Origin: Bacteroidota bacterium
GTDB lineage: Bacteria; Bacteroidota; Bacteroidia; Flavobacteriales; Flavobacteriaceae
DNA length: 21,793 nt
Assembly (NCBI GenBank): GCA_009936675.1
Contig: JAACDY010000072.1
Coordinates: 1 to 21,793, forward strand
Reading direction: 5' to 3'
Part shown: positions 14,670 to 21,793 of the stretch, one piece after another
Layout: each line of letters begins with the position of its first letter
How positions within the stretch are numbered: the stretch's first letter is position 1
Made by a program: the position numbers and the translations under genes
Notes under the pieces: generated by a model
The model's database searches: none
The model's input: only the letters and a program-made list of their open reading frames with translations
What the model was told of the DNA's origin: nothing

Positions 14670-15435
14670 AATTCCATGTGTTTAATCGTTGGATGGCATG
14701 ATGTGCCGTAAGGTCAAATTCTATTGGGACTACAGAGATATAGCCTTGACTGAGCGCCCATTCGTCCGTGTCTTCTCCCTTGTCCTCATTGACAAAGTTC
14801 CCGGTTAGCCAGTAATAATCGAGCCCCATGGGATTGGTTCTTTTATCAAATTCCTCTACCCATTAGGCTTTGGCCTGACGACAAATTTTGATCCCTTTTA
14901 TTTCTTCTTCAACCAGTTTTGGGAAAGTGACATTCAAAACAACATTGGAGGGGATTTTGTTCTCCAAAGCACTGAGGGTGATTTTTTTGACATAATTTCT
15001 GATGGCATCAAAGTCAGCACTCCAACGATAATCTAACAGGGAAAAACCGATGGCTTGTATGCCTTCAATCCCTGCCTCAACGGCTGCACTCATCGTTCCT
15101 GAGTAGATGACATTGATGGAAGAATTGGATCCGTGATTGATGCCAGAGACACATAGGTCGGGTTTGCGGTCTAAAATTTCATTAACTGCCAGTTTTACAC
15201 AGTCTGCTGGGGTTCCGGAACAACTGTATTCTAAATGGGTTCCTTCTTTGACTTTGATCTCAGTACAATGGAGTGTAGAGTTGATGGTTATGGCATGTCC
15301 CATTGCTGACTGTGGACTGTCTGGAGCAACAACAACGGCCTCGCCGATCTCGTTCATTACTTCAATTAATTTCCTTATGCCAGGGGCTGTAATCCCATCG
15401 TCATTGGTTACGAGTATGAGGGGTTTTTTTTCCAT
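14659..15435 (-). pseudogene. surE: surE, interrupted by one in-frame TAA
   Basis: Read through one stop, this span encodes a 258-codon SurE, the normal family length. SurE is a metal-dependent 5'/3'-nucleotidase that hydrolyses nucleoside monophosphates. The metal-site residues are present: LVTNDDGITAPG (Asp12, Asp13), APDSPQSAMGHAIT (Ser43) and VSGINHGSNSS (Asn100). At codon 191 a TAA (14860-14862) interrupts KICRQAKA. The same frame then continues WVEEFDKRTNPMGLDYYWLTG and SVVPIEFDLTAHHAIQRL, the conserved SurE C-terminus, to a TAA at 14659-14661. Homologues have a Lys or Asn at this place, so an A-to-T change (AAA to TAA) would suffice. The lost 67 residues include the segment family members use for subunit exchange and tetramers. 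It is a pseudogene, a truncated active form, or a sequence error. Confidence 0.82.
14863..15435 (-). CDS. surE: SurE N-terminal fragment with the nucleotidase active site
   Basis: 190 codons from the native ATG (MEKKPLILVTNDDG) to the codon before the premature TAA at 14860-14862. All metal-binding motifs of SurE lie in this part, so a residual enzyme is conceivable, but the C-terminal oligomerisation segment is missing. It is the first gene of the minus-strand operon leading to lpxB and comEC. Confidence 0.7.
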   Translation of the reverse strand: MEKKPLILVTNDDGITAPGIRKLIEVMNEIGEAVVVAPDSPQSAMGHAITINSTLHCTEIKVKEGTHLEYSCSGTPADCVKLAVNEILDRKPDLCVSGINHGSNSSINVIYSGTMSAAVEAGIEGIQAIGFSLLDYRWSADFDAIRNYVKKITLSALENKIPSNVVLNVTFPKLVEEEIKGIKICRQAKA

Positions 15436-15459
15436 GAATTTTTAATACGAAGTAAATTT

Positions 15460-15467
15460 AAAAAATA
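15460..15467 (-). promoter_or_regulatory. Weak candidate -7 element for the surE-lpxB operon
   Basis: On the minus strand this reads TATTTTTT, one mismatch from TAnnTTTG, about 24 bases before the surE ATG. A TTG lies upstream at roughly -33 distance. The surrounding sequence is so AT-rich that chance matches are likely; TAAATTTA just downstream is a competing candidate. Confidence 0.25.
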
Positions 15468-15538
15468 TTAACCCCTCCAGATCAATTTAGTATCAACAAA
15501 AAGTTTTTAGGGTTTGGGCTTTATAGGGGGTTTTTGGT

Positions 15539-15546
15539 TAAATTTA
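15539..15546 (+). promoter_or_regulatory. Weak candidate -7 element for prc
   Basis: TAAATTTA, one mismatch from TAnnTTTG, lies 17 bases before the prc ATG. A TTTG at 15513-15516 is 22 bases upstream, within the looser spacing reported for flavobacteria. The 128-base gap it sits in (15436-15563) also serves divergent surE and contains a G-rich stretch at 15510-15537. Confidence 0.3.
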
Positions 15547-15563
15547 CTCTTTAATAGAAATTT

Positions 15564-17678
15564 ATGAGACTTTTCGGACTATTTGTCGTAGGTATTTTTG
15601 CGCTCATTCTAATCGGAAGCTCTAATTCTGGATTAGACAACCCGGATAAGGACAAATTATTGATTGAGGTGATCACTTATGTAATGCAGAAAGGTCACTA
15701 TGATCCCAAAGACATTGATGATACTTTTTCAGAACGTGTTTTTGAGAACTACATTCAGGGTATTGATGGCCAACGCCGATTTTTCCTTCAATCTGACATC
15801 AATAATTTCAAAAGATATAAAGACGAAATAGACGATCAAATTAGGGAAGCTGATGTTTCTTTTTTCAATTTGACCTACGATCGATTGATTGCACGAATGG
15901 ATCAGGTAAAACAATTTTATGAGGAGTTATTGATTGAACCTTTTGATTTTAGACTGAAGGATTCAATCAATCTAAACTTTGAGGAGGTTCCTTATGCCAG
16001 AACTTTAAACGGTCTAAAAGACCTATGGCGAAAAAGGTTTAAACTTTCCACTTTAGAATATTTTTCAGATTTGGTAGAACAGGAAGATTTTGAGAAAGAA
16101 AAAGACAGTACCTATCAAATTAGATCAAAAATTGTACTAGAAGAAGAGGCTCGTTCCAAGACCAGAGAAAACATTGAAAATTATTTTGAGATTTTTGATG
16201 AGGTTGAACGTAAGGATTGGTTTTCTATTTATGTAAACTCAATAACTCTTGAGTTTGATCCCCACAGCAATTACTTTGCTCCAGATGACAAGGAAAAGTT
16301 TGATCAAAATATTTCAGGAAAGTTTGAAGGTATTGGTGCGCGATTGCAAAAGAAAGATCAAGTGGTTGAGATCATAGAGGTGATCGTTGGAGGCCCCGTT
16401 TGGAAAGCCAAAGCACTAGAGGTGGGTGACATCATACTTAAAGTGGCTCAAAAAGATGAAGATGCCGTCGAAATTGGACCTATGCGTTTGAGTGATGCAG
16501 TTAAACTGATCAAAGGGCCCAAGGGTACTCAGGTGTTTTTGACTGTTAGGAGAGTGAGCGGTGTAATAGAGGAGGTGGTAATCAATCGGGATGTGGTTGA
16601 GTTAGAGGAGTCCTATGCAAAATCAACGATCATTCAAAAGAATGGAAAAAATTATGGTCTGATTCAATTGCCGAAATTCTACATTGATTTTAAAGATCAA
16701 AAAAGCAGAAATGCTGCCAGTGATGTCAAAAAAGAATTGGAGGCTCTCAAAAAGAGAAATGTCAGTGGTATTATAGTCGACTTGAGAAATAATGGTGGAG
16801 GATCACTTAAAACGGTTGTTGATATTACTGGATTTTTTATTGACAAAGGTCCGGTAGTACAAGTAAAAAGTACAGGAGGTGCCAAAGATATATTGTACGA
16901 TGAAGACCCATCTATTGTTTGGGATGGTTCGTTGGTTGTTATGGTCAACCAATTTTCGGCTTCGGCATCCGAAATTTTGGCTGCTGCACTCCAAGATTAT
17001 AAAAGAGCTATTATTTTGGGAAGTAAACAAACCTTTGGAAAAGGGACTGTTCAAAATGTAATCGATTTGAATCGTATCATTTCAGGAGGAACTCACGGCG
17101 ACTTGGGTGCTGTGAAGCTTACAACCGATAAATTTTACCGCATCAACGGAGGCTCTACACAACTTGAGGGGGTGAGAAGTGACATCATCCTCAAGAATCA
17201 ATACTCTTATATTGATATGGGTGAAAAAGATCAGGAAAATCCTTTGTCTTGGGACAGAATTGAACCTGCTCCTTTTAAGCAGTGGGAAAATCAAACCAAT
17301 CTTGATTATGCTTTGAATCAGAGTGCCATTAGATTGAAAGAGAATCCCTATATCCAGTTGGTAGAACAACAGGCCAGAAGAATAGAAGACCAACAGGATG
17401 ATTATGTATATACCCTTAATTATAAGGATTATCTGACAGAGCAGGAGACCAATAAAAAAATATCAGATAAGTTTAGTGTTCTCAAAGATTATAAATCAGA
17501 TCTCACTTTTAAATGGTTGCAGGATTCCAAAGTTTCTGTTGATGAGGTGGTTAAAGAACGAAAGGAAAGGTGGATAGAAGGGTTAGAAAAAGATTTTTAT
17601 ATTTCAGAGGCAGTGAGTGTTTTGGAAGATTTGAACATCAACCTAGAGAATTATCGAGTAGCTCAGATTAAAAAGTAA
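15564..17678 (+). CDS. prc: Carboxy-terminal processing peptidase (tail-specific protease)
   Basis: A 704-residue periplasmic serine protease of family S41 that trims or degrades proteins from the C-terminus. A signal or anchor helix (LFGLFVVGIFALILIG) opens the chain. A helical N-terminal domain follows, then a PDZ domain at about 250-335 (KFEGIGARLQ, VGDIILKV). The catalytic domain contains GLIQLPKFYIDF, VDLRNNGGGSL and the active-site region NQFSASASEILAAALQDY. The expected catalytic residues are Ser467, Asp478 and Lys493 (FGKGTVQ). The last 150 or so residues form the Prc-type C-terminal helical domain. Length agrees with E. coli Prc (about 680). It is divergent from surE and 10 bases before an ABC permease gene. 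Confidence 0.93.
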   Translation: MRLFGLFVVGIFALILIGSSNSGLDNPDKDKLLIEVITYVMQKGHYDPKDIDDTFSERVFENYIQGIDGQRRFFLQSDINNFKRYKDEIDDQIREADVSFFNLTYDRLIARMDQVKQFYEELLIEPFDFRLKDSINLNFEEVPYARTLNGLKDLWRKRFKLSTLEYFSDLVEQEDFEKEKDSTYQIRSKIVLEEEARSKTRENIENYFEIFDEVERKDWFSIYVNSITLEFDPHSNYFAPDDKEKFDQNISGKFEGIGARLQKKDQVVEIIEVIVGGPVWKAKALEVGDIILKVAQKDEDAVEIGPMRLSDAVKLIKGPKGTQVFLTVRRVSGVIEEVVINRDVVELEESYAKSTIIQKNGKNYGLIQLPKFYIDFKDQKSRNAASDVKKELEALKKRNVSGIIVDLRNNGGGSLKTVVDITGFFIDKGPVVQVKSTGGAKDILYDEDPSIVWDGSLVVMVNQFSASASEILAAALQDYKRAIILGSKQTFGKGTVQNVIDLNRIISGGTHGDLGAVKLTTDKFYRINGGSTQLEGVRSDIILKNQYSYIDMGEKDQENPLSWDRIEPAPFKQWENQTNLDYALNQSAIRLKENPYIQLVEQQARRIEDQQDDYVYTLNYKDYLTEQETNKKISDKFSVLKDYKSDLTFKWLQDSKVSVDEVVKERKERWIEGLEKDFYISEAVSVLEDLNINLENYRVAQIKK

Positions 17679-17688
17679 AATTGATGTT

Positions 17689-18768
17689 TTGAGGGAGGCC
17701 ATTGTCTACAAAAAATTTCTAAAAGACCTGTGGGCAGTTTTCAGTATACTATATATTATTGGCTTGGTTTTTGTCGCCGTTTTTGCCTATCAAATTGCTC
17801 CTGACAGTACCTCCAACGCCAATCAAATGCATTTGTCGATTCACTCCAAACCGCCGGGTTTTAAAGTAGAGATGTTGATGCTTCAAGCGGAGAATATCTC
17901 TTCAAGCAGTAAGTCTTTTTTATCAGGAGAGGTAAATGGCAATACTGAAATTCCCATACAAGATTACCGATTACAACCTGATGGAGTCGAAATTCAACCC
18001 TATGGCTCCCCATCAAATTACTATGAGTTTATTGATGCGTCAAAACTGCAATCTCCACTTTCTGACTCCACTTTTAAAAAGCAATATTTAGAAGAAAAAA
18101 AATTCCTATTAGGAACAGACAAATACGGTAGAGATTTGTTGAGTCGGTTGATCGTTGGGTCAAGGATATCACTTTCGATAGGTTTTGTTGCCGTATTTAT
18201 TTCCCTTTTGATCGGTGTCGTTTTAGGGGCTTTGGGTGGCTTTTTTGGAGGTTATTTGGATAAGGGGATTGTCTGGTTGATCAATGTTTTTTGGTCTATT
18301 CCTACCTTGTTGATGGTCATTGCCATTACATTGGCTTTGGGTCGCGGTTTTTGGCAAGTTTTTGTTGCCGTGGGCTTGACCATGTGGGTAGAGGTGGCGC
18401 GGGTCGTAAGAGGACAGGTTTTAACCCTAAAAGAGAAAACCTTTATCAAAGCTGCCCAAACGTTGGGTGATGGTAAAGCACGAATCGTTTGGCATCATAT
18501 TCTTCCTTTGCTTATTCCCCCATTGATTGTCATTTCGGCGGCCAATTTTGCCAGTGCTATACTGATTGAAAGTGGATTGAGTTTTTTGGGAATTGGTGCT
18601 CAGCCTCCTGTGCCCAGTTGGGGGGGGATGGTAAAAGACCACTTCAGATATTTATTGCTGGGCAAGCCTTATTTAACCTTATTACCCGGATTGGCCATCA
18701 TGAGTTTGGTTTTGGCCTTTATGACTTTGGGGAACAGTCTTAGAGATATTTTGGACGTAAAGCATTAA
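17689..18768 (+). CDS. OppC/DppC-type peptide ABC transporter permease
   Basis: A 359-residue inner-membrane permease for peptides, nickel or similar solutes. One N-terminal helix (about 15-35) precedes a long loop of about 100 residues, then LGTDKYGRDLLSRLIVGSRIS (141-161), the start of the permease domain in this family, and five more helices. The EAA loop that docks the ATPase is KAAQTLGDGKARIVWHHILP, a good match to the family pattern. FLGIGAQPPVPSWGGMV near the end is another OppC signature. The start appears to be TTG at 17689, ten bases after the prc stop; the first ATG comes after the first helix. No ATPase, partner permease or binding protein lies in the window, so the rest of the system is elsewhere. 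Its stop is 2 bases from that of convergent rodA. Confidence 0.88.
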   Translation: MREAIVYKKFLKDLWAVFSILYIIGLVFVAVFAYQIAPDSTSNANQMHLSIHSKPPGFKVEMLMLQAENISSSSKSFLSGEVNGNTEIPIQDYRLQPDGVEIQPYGSPSNYYEFIDASKLQSPLSDSTFKKQYLEEKKFLLGTDKYGRDLLSRLIVGSRISLSIGFVAVFISLLIGVVLGALGGFFGGYLDKGIVWLINVFWSIPTLLMVIAITLALGRGFWQVFVAVGLTMWVEVARVVRGQVLTLKEKTFIKAAQTLGDGKARIVWHHILPLLIPPLIVISAANFASAILIESGLSFLGIGAQPPVPSWGGMVKDHFRYLLLGKPYLTLLPGLAIMSLVLAFMTLGNSLRDILDVKH

Positions 18769-18770
18769 GC

Positions 18771-20030
18771 TTACCAATCATTGAGTCTATTAGCGTCGAA
18801 GTTTAAATGGATAAATACCATTATGCTAAAGGCCAGGATACTGGAACCACCATAACTCACAAAAGGAAGCGGAATCCCAATTGTGGGAACCATGCCCAAA
18901 GACATTCCGATATTGATAAAAAAATGGATAAAAATTAACCCAGCTATTCCATAGGAATAAATTCTTCGGAATTTATTGGTTTGTTTTTCAGCTTGTAATA
19001 TGATTCTTAAAACGAGTAGACAAAAAAGAAAAATCAAAAAGAAACTGCCAGTAAACCCCCACTCCTCACCTATGGTGCTGAAGATATAATCAGTATGTTG
19101 TTCGGGAACAAAATCTCCTTTGGTTTGTGTGCCCTCTAAAAACCCCTTTCCTTTTAATCCTCCAGAACCGATTGCGATTTTAGATTGATTAATATTGTAG
19201 CCCACCCCTTGTGTATCGACCTCTTTCCCTAAAACAATATTGATCCTATCACGGTGGCGCTGTTGAAAAACATTATCAAAGATGTAGTCTACCGAGAATG
19301 AAAATCCGATTGAAATCATCAGGAAAATCAGAAAAGGCCAAATTTTTACTTTTGGATTCATTTTTTTAAAAATGAAGTAGAGTAAGAAGATCAACATGAC
19401 GATGATTCCGACGACCACACCAAAGGGAAAACTGAGGGTGACAAAAAATAGAGATAATACAGAGAGGAAAATGATCAAATAGGAATAATTAAGTCCTTCT
19501 CTGAATAATGGAAAAAAGAACGCGCCAAATACCAGAGCTGATCCGGGGTCGGGTTGTAAAACGATCAGCAAAAAGGGAAGGAGGACATATGCTCCAATTT
19601 TAAACAAAGTTCTTGGGGTTTGGATATCCGATTGAAACTTACTCAGTAGGCTTGCAATGATCAATGCAGTAGTAACTTTTGCCAGTTCAGAGGGTTGAAA
19701 ACTTATCCCGCCAATGTTGTACCAAGAGGTAGCACCAGAGACGGTCTTGCCAAAAACAAAAAGACCCACCAATAAAAGTATACTTATAAAGTAGCCCAAT
19801 GATGCAAATTGTTCAAAAAACTTACTGTTTATAGCCAGAATAATAATGCCAGTAAACAGACTGAATACCAGAAAAAAAACTTGTTTTCCAACGGCTTGAG
19901 TGAGGTCAAAAAGCCCTCCGGATGTTTCGCTGAAAGTTGCAGAATAGACATTGACAATACCAAAAGAGACCAATACAAGGTATACAAGTAGTAGCATCCA
20001 ATCAAGACGGAAAATTATACTTTTATTCAT
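18771..20030 (-). CDS. rodA: Rod-shape peptidoglycan glycosyltransferase RodA
   Basis: A 419-residue SEDS-family membrane glycosyltransferase that polymerises lipid II into glycan strands during side-wall elongation, together with PBP2. Signature segments are WYNIGGISFQPSELAKV (103-119), LQPDPGSALVF (158-168), GVGYNINQSKIAIGSGGLKGKG (277-298), PEQHTDYIFSTIGEEWGF and PTIGIPLPFVSYGGSS. Asp314 in HTDYIF is at the position proposed as catalytic in RodA/FtsW. I would expect about ten membrane helices. A longer central section than in E. coli RodA (about 370 residues) is usual for Bacteroidota. The start overlaps the mrdA stop by 8 bases, so the two are translationally coupled, which fits their forming one complex. 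Confidence 0.93.
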   Translation of the reverse strand: MNKSIIFRLDWMLLLVYLVLVSFGIVNVYSATFSETSGGLFDLTQAVGKQVFFLVFSLFTGIIILAINSKFFEQFASLGYFISILLLVGLFVFGKTVSGATSWYNIGGISFQPSELAKVTTALIIASLLSKFQSDIQTPRTLFKIGAYVLLPFLLIVLQPDPGSALVFGAFFFPLFREGLNYSYLIIFLSVLSLFFVTLSFPFGVVVGIIVMLIFLLYFIFKKMNPKVKIWPFLIFLMISIGFSFSVDYIFDNVFQQRHRDRINIVLGKEVDTQGVGYNINQSKIAIGSGGLKGKGFLEGTQTKGDFVPEQHTDYIFSTIGEEWGFTGSFFLIFLFCLLVLRIILQAEKQTNKFRRIYSYGIAGLIFIHFFINIGMSLGMVPTIGIPLPFVSYGGSSILAFSIMVFIHLNFDANRLNDW

Positions 20031-21793
20031 TGATCACAAAGGGTTCTCCGGAATGAGGTTTTTCGTATTCTGCGATCAAACTCCCATTCAACATTCTGTC
20101 TTCCAACCATTTTCTTTTTACATTTCCGTTGAGGTATTTTTCAATCATCAAGCTTGCTATAGGAGCAGCCCATCTTGCCCCCCAATAACCGTTTTCCACA
20201 TAGACTGCAATAGCAATTTTAGGATCATCTTTGGGTGCAAAAGCAATGAAAATGGAGTGATCTGTTAGCTGGGTTTTCACACCTTTTATTTTCATAAAAT
20301 TTTCAACCGTTCCGGTTTTTCCACAAACTTCAATTCCTTTAATTTTGGCAATTCTCGCAGTACCTCTTTCAACGACCTGATGCATACCATCGATTACCGT
20401 TTCAAAGTGAATAGAATCAATAGACGTTTCTTTTTTTTCATATACTTTGTTCAAGGAGTTATTACTGACGCTTTTTAGGAAATGAGGTTGGATAAAATAC
20501 CCTCTGTTGGCAATGGCGGCGGTAAAGTTGGCCATTTGGATGGGGGTGGTTAATAATTCTCCTTGACCAATGGCATTGGAGACTACCGTAGCGGACTTCC
20601 AGCCTCCTTTTTTATACCAATAATTGTAATAATCAGCATCTGGTATAAAACCTTTTTTTCCAACGGGCAAGTCATATCCGAGGTAATTCCCCAAACCAAA
20701 ACTCTTTAAATGTTCATGCCAAATGTTCATGCCATCCTCAATGTTTTCTCCTGCTCGGTCAATGATCCTTCTGTAAACATTAGCAAAATAAGTATTACAA
20801 GATCGGTAAATACCAGAGCGTAAGTTGTTTTTGGTTCCAAGCCTGCAATGACACTCCATAAACATCCTACGGGCATAGAAGTGACCTTTTTGACACAAGT
20901 AAGATGTTTCTTTGTCGATGACCCCCTCTTGTAATGCAATCAAAGCATTGAGGGATTTGAAAGGAGACCCAGGAGCATATTGAGCTTGAAGGCTTCTGTC
21001 AAAGAGGGGCTTTGCAAAAGTGTCCAATGCTAGTTTTCGATAGTTTTCGGATCGTTTTCTACCCACGAGTATGCTGGGATCATAGCTGGGTGCTGAGACC
21101 AGAGAAAGTACCTCCCCCGTTTTGGGTTCTATGGCTACAATACCTCCCCTTTTATTTTGAAACAATTGTTCGCCGTATTGCTGAAGTTCTCTGTCAATGG
21201 TTAGATATAGATTTTGTGCACCTTCCATAGGGACATCATATTTCCCATCTTCATAGGATCCTATGATCCGATTAAAGCGGTCTTTTTGATAAAACTTCTT
21301 TCCTTTTTTTCCTCTTAAAAAATGTTCATAATATTCTTCTATACCCTGCCTGCCGATCAATTCCCCCAAGCGGTAATAATTATCTTTTTTCATGTCACTT
21401 TTGTTGACGTCACTTACATAGCCTAATATGTTAGAAGCGAAAGAAATAGGATAGTTTCTTACAGAGTTTTTTTGGAGAAAAAAACCAGGATATTTCCATA
21501 TTTTTTCCTGTATTACAGCATTGCGTTCTCTAGAAATTTTCCCAACAATGATGGAAGGAAGTTTTACAGAAAAAGTTCTTGCGAATTTGATTTTTTCTTT
21601 GAGTTCAGCTTTTGAAACATCCAATATTTTTGAGAGTTCCAGGGTATCAAATACGGCGATATTTTCGGGGATGGCCATCAAATCGTAAACAGGTTGGTTG
21701 GAAACCAAGAGTTTTTGGTTACGATCATAGATGTATCCACGTTCAGGGTAAATCGAATTTTCAATTACAGCATTTCCATCTGAGAGGAGCTTG
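20023..21793 (-). CDS. mrdA: Penicillin-binding protein 2 (5'-truncated at window edge)
   Basis: A class B PBP, the transpeptidase partner of RodA, which cross-links peptidoglycan during elongation. The frame is open to the right edge, so the cytoplasmic tail and membrane anchor are missing. The visible protein begins within the pedestal domain: KLLSDGNAVIENSIYPERG, then YDRNQKLLVSNQPVYDL. Transpeptidase motifs are in order: PGSPFKSLN (SxxK, nucleophile Ser at about 20965-20967), SCNTYF (SxN) and CGKTGTVENF (KTG, about 20311-20319). AIGQGELLTTPIQMANF is also typical. About 590 residues are seen, close to full length. The stop overlaps the rodA start by 8 bases. mreB, mreC and mreD usually lie upstream and would be outside the window. 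Confidence 0.94.
   Translation of the reverse strand, partial: KLLSDGNAVIENSIYPERGYIYDRNQKLLVSNQPVYDLMAIPENIAVFDTLELSKILDVSKAELKEKIKFARTFSVKLPSIIVGKISRERNAVIQEKIWKYPGFFLQKNSVRNYPISFASNILGYVSDVNKSDMKKDNYYRLGELIGRQGIEEYYEHFLRGKKGKKFYQKDRFNRIIGSYEDGKYDVPMEGAQNLYLTIDRELQQYGEQLFQNKRGGIVAIEPKTGEVLSLVSAPSYDPSILVGRKRSENYRKLALDTFAKPLFDRSLQAQYAPGSPFKSLNALIALQEGVIDKETSYLCQKGHFYARRMFMECHCRLGTKNNLRSGIYRSCNTYFANVYRRIIDRAGENIEDGMNIWHEHLKSFGLGNYLGYDLPVGKKGFIPDADYYNYWYKKGGWKSATVVSNAIGQGELLTTPIQMANFTAAIANRGYFIQPHFLKSVSNNSLNKVYEKKETSIDSIHFETVIDGMHQVVERGTARIAKIKGIEVCGKTGTVENFMKIKGVKTQLTDHSIFIAFAPKDDPKIAIAVYVENGYWGARWAAPIASLMIEKYLNGNVKRKWLEDRMLNGSLIAEYEKPHSGEPFVINE

Noticed and set aside
12817..14862. Stop-codon reassignment, pyrrolysine or programmed readthrough
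   Set aside because: The two stops differ (TAG and TAA) and have different contexts, TAA, TAG and TGA all end other genes normally, and no recoding gene or element is visible. Ordinary mutation or sequence error is more likely.

Overview
The window is AT-rich and reads as chromosomal core sequence from a Bacteroidota bacterium, most likely Flavobacteriaceae. The evidence is a lipoprotein-type LptC, a SurA-N/PpiC membrane foldase, a GYDIA-type GHMP kinase beside a class II HMG-CoA reductase, Prc, ComEC, LpxB and RodA/PBP2 of the flavobacterial kind, promoter elements of the TAnnTTTG type, and very few Shine-Dalgarno sequences. I see no rRNA, tRNA, CRISPR array, insertion sequence, prophage or plasmid-type gene.

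Layout. (1) 1-4797, plus strand: the end of a probable coaX, an outer-membrane barrel protein, a TPR protein, lptC, a 65-residue membrane protein and a CNNM/CBS transporter, all overlapping or nearly touching, so probably one operon for envelope biogenesis. (2) 4919-7033, plus strand: a membrane-anchored peptidyl-prolyl isomerase with its own promoter. (3) 7030-9247, minus strand: class II HMG-CoA reductase followed by the GYDIA GHMP kinase, a two-gene mevalonate-pathway operon with a good flavobacterial promoter. (4) 9364-11273, plus strand: a proton/peptide symporter and an exported thioredoxin-fold protein. (5) 11263-15435, minus strand: surE, a 93-residue membrane protein, lpxB and comEC. 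Both surE and comEC are broken by one in-frame stop codon each, while the two genes between them are intact. (6) 15564-18768, plus strand: the tail-specific protease Prc and an OppC/DppC-type ABC permease. (7) 18771-21793, minus strand: rodA and the 5'-truncated PBP2 gene mrdA, the elongation peptidoglycan synthase pair, which run off the right edge.

The theme is the cell envelope: LPS transport (LptC), lipid A synthesis (LpxB), outer-membrane protein folding (the PPIase), cell-wall elongation (RodA/PBP2), periplasmic proteolysis (Prc), peptide uptake, and isoprenoid supply, which feeds the undecaprenyl carrier.

The region is very compact. Only three gaps exceed 30 bases (4798-4918, 9248-9363 and 15436-15563), and each lies upstream of a gene start. 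The three convergent gene pairs overlap or are 2 bases apart, leaving no room for ordinary terminators. I found no convincing new biological system. The most notable observations are the two nonsense codons in one operon, the overlapping convergent genes, and several uncharacterised membrane or envelope proteins in conserved-looking positions.
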